Part shown: positions 8,301 through 16,444 of the stretch, in pieces | How positions within the stretch are numbered: the first letter of the stretch is position 1 | Layout: each line of letters starts with the position of its first letter | Assembly: GCF_000400995.2 (NCBI RefSeq) | Contig: NZ_DF238947.1 | Span: forward strand, 1-58,764 | DNA from: Acidovorax sp. MR-S7 | GTDB taxonomy: Bacteria; Pseudomonadota; Gammaproteobacteria; Burkholderiales; Burkholderiaceae_C | DNA length: 58,764 nucleotides | Direction of reading: 5' to 3' | Made by a program: the position numbers and the translations under genes | The notes under the pieces: model-generated | The model's input: only the letters and a program-made list of their open reading frames with translations | Databases searched by the model: none | Told to the model about the DNA's origin: nothing

Positions 8301-8587
8301 GCGCGGCGCCCCGGGGTGAGCTGGATGGTGCCCAGGCCGGAGTCGGGCGGCGCGTCCTGGCGCGGCGCCACCCAGTACACCCACAGGCCGCGCAGCCAGG
8401 CGCACAGGTAGATGGCGGAGACGGTGAAGATGCCCCATTGCCCCGTGGTCCACGAGGCATAGAACCAGAACGGCTGGCCCAGCAGCCCGAAGATGCAGGC
8501 CCAGCGGCGCGCTGCCGCGCCGCGCGCCTGGGACAGCCAGGCGGCGGCGGCGCCCAGCAGGGCAATGGCGATCTGGTCGATTCCCAT
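8297..8587 (-). CDS. Small membrane protein (96 aa), unknown
   Basis: Hydrophobic 96-residue protein with about three membrane segments (IAIALLGAAAAWLSQ, WACIFGLLGQPFWFYASW, GIFTVSAIYLCAWLRGLWVYWV), so it belongs in the inner membrane. Its stop overlaps the TTG start of the pseudouridine synthase, indicating coupling. A 16-bp CTG-N10-CAG dyad lies 16-31 bases upstream of its ATG, which could put the gene under LexA. I do not recognise the family. Confidence 0.65.
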   Translation of the reverse strand: MGIDQIAIALLGAAAAWLSQARGAAARRWACIFGLLGQPFWFYASWTTGQWGIFTVSAIYLCAWLRGLWVYWVAPRQDAPPDSGLGTIQLTPGRRA

Positions 8588-8602
8588 GGTGTTGGCGTGA
8601 GG

Positions 8603-8618
8603 CTGGATGTTTATACAG
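8603..8618 (-). promoter_or_regulatory. Possible LexA (SOS) box
   Basis: On the minus strand the sequence reads CTGTATAAACATCCAG. It matches CTG-N10-CAG exactly and has a perfect CTGTAT half. It lies just upstream of the small membrane-protein start and overlaps a TATAAA-like -10. One of its halves is imperfect, so this is a candidate only. Confidence 0.45.
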
Positions 8619-8636
8619 TCATCATAGCAGGCGGCG

Positions 8637-8891
8637 CTATGCGAGGTGCTTGTCCTTCAGCTTCCGCTCGCGCAGGGCCAGCACTTCGCGCGCGCGCTGC
8701 GCCCGCAGCGAGGCATGGCCCATGCCGGTGATGGCCGTGACCTGCGCGCCCTGGCCGGGGCCGTCGGGCAGCGTGGCCTGCACCATGCCCGCGGCGCGCA
8801 GCACGCGCAGTTTGTCGATGTCCGATTCGTCGGTCACGACGGCGGGGAACTGGTCCCGCTGAGCCAGTTGGCGCAAGAACTCCAGGGGCAT
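8637..8891 (-). CDS. Small soluble protein (84 aa), unknown
   Basis: An 84-residue protein, MPLEFLRQLAQRDQFPAVVT..., with a central segment (DIDKLRVLRAAGMVQATLP) that reads like part of a helix-turn-helix or winged helix. The tail is basic and helical (LRERKLKDKHLA). I take the ATG at 8891; longer readings run through the DHH gene on the other strand. It is probably expressed with the downstream membrane-protein and truC genes unless the LexA-like promoter separates them. Confidence 0.6.
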   Translation of the reverse strand: MPLEFLRQLAQRDQFPAVVTDESDIDKLRVLRAAGMVQATLPDGPGQGAQVTAITGMGHASLRAQRAREVLALRERKLKDKHLA

Positions 8892-9014
8892 GTCCGTGTC
8901 TCTCCGGTGGGAACCTGCCGCGCAGGGCGCGGCGCAATGCCCGGCCATCATGCGGGCCCGCGGCCGACGGCGCTGTAGGAGCCCGGCGCATGTTGCCGGG
9001 CACAATGCGCGCCC

Positions 9015-9941
9015 ATGACGATTTCCGCACGCACCACGATCCTGCCGCTGCCCCTGCTGGCCGCGCCCAGCCCGCAAGACCCCCGCCCCCTGGTCCTCTA
9101 CCACGGCCGCTGCGCCGACGGCTTCGCCGCCGCGCTGGCCGCGTGGCGTTTCTACGCAGGGCAGGTGGAATGCGTGGGGCTGTCGCACGGGCAGGTCACC
9201 TCGGTAGGCGACCTGCCGGCCCTGGAGGGGCGCGCCGTCTACGTGCTGGATTTTTCCTTCGCGCCCGAGCTGCTCGCCGCGATCGACGCGCGCGCCGCCA
9301 AGCTGGTGCTGCTGGACCACCACAAGAGCGCGGCCGAGCAGCTGGCGGGCTTCGCCTGCCGCTGCGGCGCGGTGCACTTCGACATGGGCAAGTCCGGCGC
9401 GCGGCTGGCGTGGGAGTTCTTCTTTCCCGAAGCGGAGCTGCCCGACCTGGTGCGCTTCGTGGAAGACCGCGACCTGTGGCGCTGGCAGTACTCCGAGACG
9501 GCGGGCTTCGTCGCCGCGCTGGACATGGAGCCGTTCGACTTCGAGCGCTGGAGCCAGATCGCCGCCTTCGCGCCCGACGCCACGGCCGCCTTCGTCGCGC
9601 GCGGCCAGGCCATGGACGAGAAGTTCCGCCACCTCGCGCAGGACGTGGCCGGCGGCGCGCAGCCGCTGGTTTTCAACGGCGAGGAGGGGCTGATGGTGAA
9701 CGCGCCCGGCGCCTTCCACAGTCTGGTGGGCGAGCTGCTGTCGCAGCAGAGCGGCACCTTCGCGCTGATGTGGGCCGTGGGCAAGGACGGGCAGGTGAAA
9801 GTGGGCCTGCGCTCGCAGCGCGGCTACGACTGCTCGCCGCTGGCCGTCAGCATGGGCGGCGGCGGGCATGCGCAGGCGTGCGGCTTCCGCATGCCGGCGC
9901 AGCGCCTGCCGGAGTTGCTGGGTGGCACGTTCAAGTCATAG
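9015..9941 (+). CDS. DHH-family phosphoesterase
   Basis: A 308-residue protein with the marks of the DHH superfamily: HGRCADGFAAA near residue 30, the namesake motif in VLLDHHKS near residue 98, and the C-terminal DHHA1 glycine motif GGGGHAQACGFR near residue 280. Members bind Mn2+ and hydrolyse oligonucleotides, cyclic dinucleotides or related phosphodiesters; the substrate here is unresolved. The stand-alone architecture without CBS, PAS or GGDEF domains is closest to oligoribonuclease-like members. Its stop codon lies at the start of a short hairpin repeat. Confidence 0.88.
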   Translation: MTISARTTILPLPLLAAPSPQDPRPLVLYHGRCADGFAAALAAWRFYAGQVECVGLSHGQVTSVGDLPALEGRAVYVLDFSFAPELLAAIDARAAKLVLLDHHKSAAEQLAGFACRCGAVHFDMGKSGARLAWEFFFPEAELPDLVRFVEDRDLWRWQYSETAGFVAALDMEPFDFERWSQIAAFAPDATAAFVARGQAMDEKFRHLAQDVAGGAQPLVFNGEEGLMVNAPGAFHSLVGELLSQQSGTFALMWAVGKDGQVKVGLRSQRGYDCSPLAVSMGGGGHAQACGFRMPAQRLPELLGGTFKS

Positions 9942-9985
9942 CCAAAATGGCCGCCAGCGCTTGTCTGGAAAGCGCTGGCAGCTAT
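9938..9985. repeat. Short hairpin repeat, copy c (most symmetrical copy)
   Basis: GCCAGCGCTT and AAGCGCTGGC form a perfect ten-pair stem around GTCTGGA. Outer ATAGC and GCTAT also pair. It lies between the convergent DHH and solute-binding genes and overlaps the DHH stop codon. Confidence 0.85.
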
Positions 9986-9996
9986 GGTTTTGAGAG

Positions 9997-11196
9997 TCAT
10001 CCGCGCAGCAGCGGGCACTTCGACTCCGCGGGGGGAATGAAGGCCTGTTCCCCGGGCACCGTCGAGATCTTCTTGTAGTAGTCCCACGGCGACTTGGAGT
10101 CCTCGGGCTTTTTCACCTCGAAGAGATACATGTCGTGGATCAGGCGCCCGTCGGCCCGGATGTAGCCCTTGTTGAAAAAGTCGTCGATCCTGGTGCTTTT
10201 CAGCGCTTCCATGACTTTCTTGCCATCCGTCGTGCCGGCTTTCTGGGCGGCTTTCAGGTAGGTCGTCGCGGCGGAATAATTCGCTGCCTGGATGTTGCTG
10301 GGCATCCGCTTGTATTTCTCGAAGAAGCGGCGGGAGAATTTTCTCGAACCCTCGTCCTGGTCCCAATACCAGCTGTCGGCCAGTTGCAGGCCCGCGGTGG
10401 TCTTCAATCCCAGGCTGTGGATCTCGTTGATGAACACGAGCAGGCCGGCCACCTTCATGGTCTTGTCGACGCCGAACTCCTTGATGGACTTCATGGAGTT
10501 CGCGAAGTCCTTGCCCGTGTTCGCCAGCGCCAGGATTTGCGCCTTCGAATGCTGCGCCTGCATGAGGAACGACGAGTAGTCGCTGTTGCCCAGGGGCGCG
10601 CGCACTTCGCCGACGATATTGCCGCCCATGGCCTTCACCACGCGCGCCGCGTCGCCCGCCAGGGATTGGCCGAAGACATAGTCCGCGGCCAGGAAATACC
10701 ACGACTTGTAGCCCGCGTTGACGAGCGCCGCGGCGCCCACCTTGGTCACGGCGCTGGTATCGAAGGCGGAATAATGGACCGCGTAGGGGTTGCATTCCTC
10801 GTTCGTGAGCCTGGCGGTGCCCGGGCCGGTGGCCAGGAAGGGAATGCTTCTCTCGGCCGAGATTCTCGACATGGCCAGCAGCGCGGCGGAATTGGTGCCG
10901 CCGATCAGCATTTGCAGCTTCTCCTTGTCCATCCATTCCCGCGCCGTGACGCTGGCCACGTCGGGCTTGTTCTGGTGGTCGGAGGTCAATACCTCGATGG
11001 GCCTGCCCAGCAGCTTTCCGCCGAAATCGCTCACGGCCCATTTGACGACCTCCGCGCCCGCCGCCCCGTCGATATCGGCATAGGCGCCGGACATGTCGGT
11101 GATGAAGCCGATCTTGATCGGGTCCGAGTTCTGTGCCTTGGCTCCCGTGGCCAGGACCAGGGCCGCAGCGGCGAGCGTGATTTTGGAAAGTTTCAT
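9997..11196 (-). CDS. ABC transporter substrate-binding protein, branched-chain amino acid type
   Basis: A 399-residue periplasmic binding protein of the leucine/isoleucine/valine or aromatic-acid-binding type. The signal peptide is MKLSKITLAAAALVLATGAKA, with cleavage before QNSDP. The mature start PIKIGFITDMSGAYADIDG is the usual ligand-lobe opening of this group. The ATG at 11196 is preceded by GGAGG. It is the third gene of an operon with the acyl-CoA ligase and DUF169 genes, but no permease or ATPase genes accompany it here. That genomic context suggests uptake of an organic acid that is then activated to a CoA thioester; this is inference. Confidence 0.9.
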   Translation of the reverse strand: MKLSKITLAAAALVLATGAKAQNSDPIKIGFITDMSGAYADIDGAAGAEVVKWAVSDFGGKLLGRPIEVLTSDHQNKPDVASVTAREWMDKEKLQMLIGGTNSAALLAMSRISAERSIPFLATGPGTARLTNEECNPYAVHYSAFDTSAVTKVGAAALVNAGYKSWYFLAADYVFGQSLAGDAARVVKAMGGNIVGEVRAPLGNSDYSSFLMQAQHSKAQILALANTGKDFANSMKSIKEFGVDKTMKVAGLLVFINEIHSLGLKTTAGLQLADSWYWDQDEGSRKFSRRFFEKYKRMPSNIQAANYSAATTYLKAAQKAGTTDGKKVMEALKSTRIDDFFNKGYIRADGRLIHDMYLFEVKKPEDSKSPWDYYKKISTVPGEQAFIPPAESKCPLLRG

Positions 11197-11212
11197 GTTG
11201 CCTCCAGGTTTT

Positions 11213-12772
11213 TCAGGTCGGTCGATGGGTCGCGGTGTTCTCGAATTCGTCGCGGAGCTTTCTCTTGAGCACCTTTCCTGAGACGTTCTTCGGGAGTTCC
11301 TCGCGGAAGACGACACGCTTGGGCAGCTTGTAGCCCCCCAGCAGGAACCTCGCGCGCTCGATGATTTCCTTCTCCGAGACCTGGGCGCCCGCCTTCTTCA
11401 CCGCGAAGGCGGTGACCGCCTCGCCCCATTGCGGGTCCGGAATGCCGACGACCACCACCTCCTGCAGTTCCGGGACGGCTTTCTGCAGCGCCAGCTCGAC
11501 CTCGAGCGAATAGACGTTCTCGCCGCCGCTCTTGATCATGTCCTTCTTGCGGTCGACGAAATAAAGCAGGTTGTCCTTGTCGAAATACCCCAGGTCGCCC
11601 GTATGGAGCCAGCCGTTGCGCAGGACCTGCGCATTGGCTTCGGGGCGTTTGAAATACCCCTTGAAGACATTGGGGCCGCGCACGATGATTTCTCCGATGT
11701 CACCCGTGGGCAGCGGGGTGTCGTCGTCATCGACGATCCGCACGTCGTTGTACCAAACGGGCTGCCCCAGCGTGTTGGGCCTGGAGATCATGTGGATGGT
11801 GTATTCGCTCATGGTGACGGCCGGCGCGGCCTCCGTCAGCCCATAAATGAAATGCACGCTGTCCAGCCCCATTTCCTCGATGGCCTGGATGACCATTTCG
11901 GGCGTGTATTTCGCGGCAGCCGATATGAGCCGGCGCAGCGAGGTGAGGTCGTATTTCTTGCGGGCAGGGGAGGCCAGGAGCTGGATCAGTGGCGTGACCA
12001 GGATGTATGCCAGGGTGACCCGGTGTTTCTCGATGAGCCGGCAGGCTTCTTCCGGGTCCCATTGCGCCATGATGACCATGGGCAGGCCGCGTGCGAGGAA
12101 GGTGGTGGTTTGCGTGTGCAGCCCGCTGACGTGGCTCATGGGCATGGACAGCAGGAAGCAGTCGTTCTGGCCGGGCGGCACGTAGGTCAGCGACGAGATC
12201 GAGTCCCAGCAGACATTCGAATGCGTCAGCACCGCCCCCTTGGGCAGCCCGGTCGTGCCGGAGGTGTACATGATGATGGCGTCGTCGCTGCCTTGCACCT
12301 CCACCTGCGGCTCGTCGCTGGAGGCATCCGATACCAGTGCCTCGTAGCGCAGCGCGTTCTTGATCTGGACTGCCCCGTTGTAGACGATGAGCTGGACGCC
12401 TTCCAGTTCGCCCGCGAACTGCGCGGCGAGGTCCTGCAGGGAGGCGTCGATCAGCAATGCCTTGTTCTCGGCATCCTTGATGATGAACAGCAGCTCCTGC
12501 GGAGCCAGGCGCCAGTTCAGCGGCCCGAAAACCGTGCCGATCTTGGCCGATGCGTGGCACATCTCCAGGTACTGGATGGAGTTCTTTCCCAAGACGGCGA
12601 AGTGGTCGCCCTTGGAGAGGCCCAGTTGCGCCAGGGCGTTCGCGCAGCGGTTCACCCGGGCGTTGTATTGGGAAAAACTCACCCGCTCGTCGCCGAAGAT
12701 CATGGCAGTCCGGTGAGGGTACTGCTCGGCGGAGCGGCGGGCGATGGAGCCCATGGTCAAGCCATCGATCAT
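11213..12772 (-). CDS. AMP-dependent acyl-CoA synthetase/ligase
   Basis: A 519-residue ANL-superfamily enzyme. The phosphate-binding loop is IMYTSGTTGLPKGA (about residues 167-180). The hinge region is LHTGDLGYFDKD...VDRKKDMIKSGGENVYSLEVE, and the C-terminal catalytic lysine lies in SGKVLKRKLRDEF. Such enzymes form acyl-AMP and then acyl-CoA from fatty or aromatic acids. Its start overlaps the stop of the DUF169 gene (ATGA), and the binding-protein gene follows 16 bp downstream of its stop, so the three form one operon. The acid substrate is not identifiable from sequence. Confidence 0.92.
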   Translation of the reverse strand: MIDGLTMGSIARRSAEQYPHRTAMIFGDERVSFSQYNARVNRCANALAQLGLSKGDHFAVLGKNSIQYLEMCHASAKIGTVFGPLNWRLAPQELLFIIKDAENKALLIDASLQDLAAQFAGELEGVQLIVYNGAVQIKNALRYEALVSDASSDEPQVEVQGSDDAIIMYTSGTTGLPKGAVLTHSNVCWDSISSLTYVPPGQNDCFLLSMPMSHVSGLHTQTTTFLARGLPMVIMAQWDPEEACRLIEKHRVTLAYILVTPLIQLLASPARKKYDLTSLRRLISAAAKYTPEMVIQAIEEMGLDSVHFIYGLTEAAPAVTMSEYTIHMISRPNTLGQPVWYNDVRIVDDDDTPLPTGDIGEIIVRGPNVFKGYFKRPEANAQVLRNGWLHTGDLGYFDKDNLLYFVDRKKDMIKSGGENVYSLEVELALQKAVPELQEVVVVGIPDPQWGEAVTAFAVKKAGAQVSEKEIIERARFLLGGYKLPKRVVFREELPKNVSGKVLKRKLRDEFENTATHRPT

Positions 12773-13641
12773 TCTTTCGTCTCCTTCGCGGCCGGGGTTT
12801 CGTGGGGGTAGCTGACGGACATGCCGGCCCGCGCGTCCATCTGGATGCCGTACTGGGGAAAGGGGTAGCGCAGGCCGTTGCCCGCCAGTGCGCGCATGCC
12901 GTCCAGGGCCTTGGCGACGTCGGCCGCGGTCAGCGCCATGAGCAGTTCGTCGTCGAGCACGCCGCCGTAGCGGCGCTCGGCGAAGCAGGGGATGGACAGG
13001 CTGGGCTCACGCGTCTTGAGCGCCCGGCCCCAGGAATCGGCGCAGGACGATTCGCCCACCACGCCCCACTGGAAGTTGCGGTAGCCGCTCCACTGGAGCC
13101 CGTTGATGAAATACATCATGGCGCCCGGCGTGGCATAGAACAGCACGATGTCCGGCGCGCCCAGCGGCGCGCCCGGCGTGCCGCTCCACTTGCGCAGCGG
13201 CGCCGCCACCAGGGCGCGGTACATGCCCTGGGGCACGCGGTGCATGGCCGCCTGGTGGCGCGTGGCGTCTTCCACGGTGGCGAACCACACGCCCGCCATG
13301 TGCCGGCCGGTGTGCCAGGCAGGGTCGTCCTGGCCCAGCCCGACGACGAAGCGGCACTGGTCGCCCACCAGATCGTCTGCGGTGATGCCGACCGTCCAGC
13401 CCAGCCGGGTGGCCTGGCCGACGATCTGGTCCATGGTGTGCACGGCCTTGGGACGGCGCAGGCGGGGGATGGCCTGCAACTGCTCGGCGGTCTGGAGCAA
13501 CTGCATGCCTATCGGCGGCACACGCAGCTTGAGCAAGGCTTCCAGCTGCTCGGACAGGGCCGCCAGCGAAGGCAGCCGCGCCCCAGGGGGCGGTGGCGCG
13601 TTGGTACCATGGGTGCTCGCCAAGGCGGCGTCGTTGTCCAT
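12769..13641 (-). CDS. DUF169-family protein
   Basis: A 290-residue protein matching the DUF169 pattern: an RVPPIGMQLL opening, then MDQIVGQATRLGWTVGITADDLVGDQCRFVVGLG, PDIVLFYATPGAMMYFINGLQW, VVGESSCADSWG and a C-terminal RRYGGVLDDELLMAL. The family has no settled function; conserved cysteines suggest a cofactor or metal. I chose the ATG at 13641 because AGGAAAGAGC lies directly upstream; the ATG at 13674 lacks such a site. It is the first gene of the ligase/binding-protein operon, divergent from the XRE-cupin gene. Confidence 0.85.
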   Translation of the reverse strand: MDNDAALASTHGTNAPPPPGARLPSLAALSEQLEALLKLRVPPIGMQLLQTAEQLQAIPRLRRPKAVHTMDQIVGQATRLGWTVGITADDLVGDQCRFVVGLGQDDPAWHTGRHMAGVWFATVEDATRHQAAMHRVPQGMYRALVAAPLRKWSGTPGAPLGAPDIVLFYATPGAMMYFINGLQWSGYRNFQWGVVGESSCADSWGRALKTREPSLSIPCFAERRYGGVLDDELLMALTAADVAKALDGMRALAGNGLRYPFPQYGIQMDARAGMSVSYPHETPAAKETKE

Positions 13642-13661
13642 GCTCTTTCCTGTGGGGTGGT

Positions 13662-13694
13662 CAATAAAATTCATTATTGGTCATTAAAATGACC
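13662..13694. promoter_or_regulatory. Operator-like dyads between DUF169 operon and XRE-cupin gene
   Basis: GGTCATTAAAATGACC (13679-13694) is a perfect 16-bp palindrome. Immediately beside it CAATAA (13662-13667) and TTATTG (13674-13679) form a second dyad. The block is AT-rich in a GC-rich setting. It is well placed to bind the XRE-cupin regulator and control the divergent operon. Confidence 0.65.
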
Positions 13695-13747
13695 TTTCAA
13701 AGGCGGGTTTTCCCTGCGGCCGCCTCACCCAACGCTCACTCCAGGCC

Positions 13748-14341
13748 ATGACCGATATCAACCAGACCGTTGCCCGCAACGTGGAGCGCTACCGCCAGCA
13801 GCGCAAGATGTCCGCTTCGCAGGTCGCGAAGCTGGCGGGCATTTCCAAAGCCACCTTGCTCTCCATCGAGCTGGGACGCGCCAACCCGACGCTCGACACC
13901 TTGCAGCGCCTGGGCGATGCCCTGAATGTCCGGCTGGCGGAACTGATCGCCGAAAGCGCGGAAGCGGTGGTGGATGTGCGCAGGGCCGGGGAGGGGCGCA
14001 AGCGCCAGCTGGACGGCATGCAGCAGCGGCCCCTGGCGACTTTCTACGGCGCCGAGCTGGTCTATGTGTTCACGGCCACCGTCAATGCGCAGGGGGTGAC
14101 GTCCCCGGCCCACGAACCGGGCAGCGCCGAGAGCGTGCTGGTCCTGAGCGGCTCGGTCATCGCAGGGCCGTGCGATGCCCTGGTCGAGCTGGGCACGGGC
14201 GACTGGATCCGCTTTCCGACCGACCGCCCGCACACGTGCAAGGCCGCCGGGGAGACGGCCGAAGTGCTGTTCCTGGCCGTGCGGCGCAGGATTCCGGGCG
14301 TCGTGGACGAGCCCCAGGGCAAGCCCGTCTGCAGCCCCTGA
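13748..14341 (+). CDS. XRE-family regulator with C-terminal cupin domain
   Basis: A 197-residue regulator. Residues 5-65 are an XRE/Cro helix-turn-helix (MSASQVAKLAGISKATLLSIELGRANPTLDTLQRL). Residues from about 95 form a cupin barrel (HEPGSAESVLVLSGSVIAG...DWIRFPTDRPHTCKAAG) that in this class senses a small ligand. Such regulators commonly repress a neighbouring divergent catabolic operon, here the DUF169-ligase-binding-protein set. The stop is four bases from the stop of the convergent MFS gene. Confidence 0.9.
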   Translation: MTDINQTVARNVERYRQQRKMSASQVAKLAGISKATLLSIELGRANPTLDTLQRLGDALNVRLAELIAESAEAVVDVRRAGEGRKRQLDGMQQRPLATFYGAELVYVFTATVNAQGVTSPAHEPGSAESVLVLSGSVIAGPCDALVELGTGDWIRFPTDRPHTCKAAGETAEVLFLAVRRRIPGVVDEPQGKPVCSP

Positions 14342-14344
14342 ACT

Positions 14345-15586
14345 TCAGCGCGGCTCCGCGTCCTCGAAGCGGTCCACCTCGCGCAGCGGCTTGAACCACG
14401 CCATCCAGGCGCCCACCACCCCCAGCGTGCACAGGCTGCCCAGCACGGCGGCCGGCACCACGCCCAGCCAGGCCGCGCTGGTGCCGGCGCGGAATTCGCC
14501 CAGTTCGTTGGACGAGCCGATGAACAGCATGTTCACCGCGTTCACGCGCCCGCGCATGTCGTCGGGCGTGGAGAACTGCACCAGCGCGCCGCGGATGTAG
14601 ACGCTCACCATGTCCGCCGCACCCGCCACCATCAGCGCCGCGAACGACAGCGCGAACACGGTGGAGAGCGAGAACACCAGGTTCGCCAGCCCGAACACCG
14701 CCACCGCCGCGAACATCGTGCGGCCCACGCGCCGGTTGAACGGCCGCATGCTCAGGTAGAAGCCCGCGCCCACCTCTCCGATGGCCATGGCGCTGCGCAG
14801 CGCGCCCAGGCCCTGCGGGCCCACGTGCAGCACCTCGTGCGCGTAGATGGGCAGCAGCGCCACCACGCCGCCCAGCAGCACGGCGAACAGGTCCAGCGAG
14901 ATGGTGCCCAGCACGATGGGCCGCGAGCGGATGAAGCGGATGCCCGCGCCGAAGCGCTGGAAGATGCTGCCCTGTGCCGGCCCGTGCGGGGCCGCGCGGG
15001 CCACCGCCACGCGCGCCAGCAGCAGCGTGCCCAGCGCGAAGCTGGCCAGGCACACCGCGTAGGCCAGCGCGCCGCCGCCCAGCGCGTAGAGCACGCCGCC
15101 GATGAACGGGCCGCCGATGGTCGCCGCGCGCATGATCATCCCGTTGGCCGCCACCGCCTGCGCCAGCTGCCCGCGCGGCACGATCTGCGGCAGCAGGCTG
15201 GACAGCGCCGGCGCCGAGAACGCGCGCGAGCAGCCGAACAGCACCAGCACCGCGTACATCCACGACACCCCCGCCACCCCGTGCCCCGCCAGCCACCACA
15301 GCAGGCCGCTGCACACCGCGCCCACGGACCAGCTCGCGGCCAGGATGGTCTTGCGGCTGAAACGGTCGATCAGGTCGCCCGCGGGCAGCAGCAGCGCCAG
15401 CATGGGCAGGAACTGCGCCAGGCCCACGTAGGCCAGGGCCAGCGGCTCGCGCGTCAGGTCGTACACCTGCCAGGCCACCACCACGGCCTGCACCTGGGTG
15501 GCGAACACGGCCACCAGGCGCGCGGCGAGAAAGGCGACGAACCCCGTGTGGCGGTACACGCTGGGGGCGGCGGAGGGTTCGGTCAT
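14345..15586 (-). CDS. MFS transporter, EntS/MFS_3-like
   Basis: A 413-residue major facilitator with about twelve hydrophobic segments. The loop-2/3 motif is DLIDRFSRKTILAASW (the GxxxDRxGRR equivalent). The N-terminus is TGFVAFLAARLVAVFATQVQAVVVAWQVYDLT, which is typical of the EntS-like exporters. The reading frame continues upstream into the large repeat, but the family starts at MTEPSA, ATG 15586. The exported substrate is unknown. It is convergent with the XRE-cupin gene. Confidence 0.88.
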   Translation of the reverse strand: MTEPSAAPSVYRHTGFVAFLAARLVAVFATQVQAVVVAWQVYDLTREPLALAYVGLAQFLPMLALLLPAGDLIDRFSRKTILAASWSVGAVCSGLLWWLAGHGVAGVSWMYAVLVLFGCSRAFSAPALSSLLPQIVPRGQLAQAVAANGMIMRAATIGGPFIGGVLYALGGGALAYAVCLASFALGTLLLARVAVARAAPHGPAQGSIFQRFGAGIRFIRSRPIVLGTISLDLFAVLLGGVVALLPIYAHEVLHVGPQGLGALRSAMAIGEVGAGFYLSMRPFNRRVGRTMFAAVAVFGLANLVFSLSTVFALSFAALMVAGAADMVSVYIRGALVQFSTPDDMRGRVNAVNMLFIGSSNELGEFRAGTSAAWLGVVPAAVLGSLCTLGVVGAWMAWFKPLREVDRFEDAEPR

Positions 15587-15618
15587 GGGAGAGCGGCGCG
15601 GGGCAAAGCGGGCGATGA

Positions 15619-15891
15619 TAGGGCCTGCCATCGGATTATTCCCCCACGCGCTGGCCCCGCAATGGGGATGGATGCGCGAAGCGCGGCGCAGCCAATAGCC
15701 GTAGCTATTGGCAAGCCGTGCGACAAAGCAGACGCCCCATTGCGCAGCCAGCCCGCAGGGAGGGGCATGCGGGCGGCGCATTGCGTCGTTGCGGCTCGCT
15801 TGCGTAGCCGAGCTACGCGGCACTCACCGCTCCTAGCACTGCACCGCCCGGATGCCCCTCGCGTGGGGGAATAATCCGATGGCAGGCCCTA
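15619..15891. repeat. Large structured repeat, copy 2 (273 bp, perfect 32-bp terminal arms)
   Basis: The ends, 15619-15650 and 15860-15891, are perfect inverted repeats of 32 bp. The core matches copy 1 (2234-2500) almost base for base, in the same orientation relative to the window. The outer arms differ: copy 2 has ATCGGATTATTCCCCCACGCG where copy 1 has CATCCAATCCCCCGCGCG, yet each pairs with its own partner. An internal hairpin also changed on both sides (GCGTAGC/GCTACGC here, GTGTAGC/GCTACAC in copy 1). It lies between the MFS start and the nuclease stop, both minus-strand genes. Confidence 0.9.
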
Positions 15892-15900
15892 ACGCGTGGA

Positions 15901-16326
15901 TCAATGGCGCTTATGCCGGCGCCGATAGTCCCACGGCGCCGTCGGGCGCGGCTGCGACCACAGCCCCGTGCGCGCCTGCCGGGCCTGCGCCTGCAGCGCC
16001 TCCAGCCGAGGGTGCTTGCCCGCCTGGGGCGCATACACCCAGGCCAGGCCCGCGCGCACCTGGGCCGTGGCCACGTTCTGCCCGCCGCAGCGCACGTGGG
16101 CCAGCATGCGGCCGTAGGTGTCGTGCCCCAGCGCGTACAGCCGCGCCTGCTGGCGAAAGCACAGCCGCGCGAGGTTTTGCCGCGCGCGCTGGCCGAAGGC
16201 CTGGCGCAGCTCCGGCGCGTCGATGGCGGCCACGCGCACGCGCTTGGGGCGGCGGTCGCCGCAGCGCACGGAGAGGGAGTCGCCATCGCCGATGGCGATC
16301 ACGAGGCAGAGCAGGGTGGCGGACAT
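15901..16326 (-). CDS. Thermonuclease-like (SNase-fold) protein
   Basis: A 141-residue staphylococcal-nuclease-fold protein. It has GDGDSLSVRCGDRRPKRVRVAAIDAPELRQAFG, which contains the Asp and Arg residues of the active site, and later ALGHDTYGRMLAHVRCGG. A short hydrophobic N-terminus (MSATLLCLVIAIG) may export it, though it is not a clear signal peptide. Members hydrolyse DNA or RNA in a Ca2+-dependent way. The ATG at 16326 is chosen because the fold begins just after it. The gene is divergent from the EamA transporter. Confidence 0.85.
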   Translation of the reverse strand: MSATLLCLVIAIGDGDSLSVRCGDRRPKRVRVAAIDAPELRQAFGQRARQNLARLCFRQQARLYALGHDTYGRMLAHVRCGGQNVATAQVRAGLAWVYAPQAGKHPRLEALQAQARQARTGLWSQPRPTAPWDYRRRHKRH

Positions 16327-16444
16327 GGCGGCGGTGCGGTGAGCGCGAAGGGGGCGCACTATACCCGGCAGGCAGCGGCGCGATGCCCGACAATCGCCGG
16401 CGCGCATCCCGCGCGCTGCCTCTTTTCCTTTCTGCCCCTTCCCC

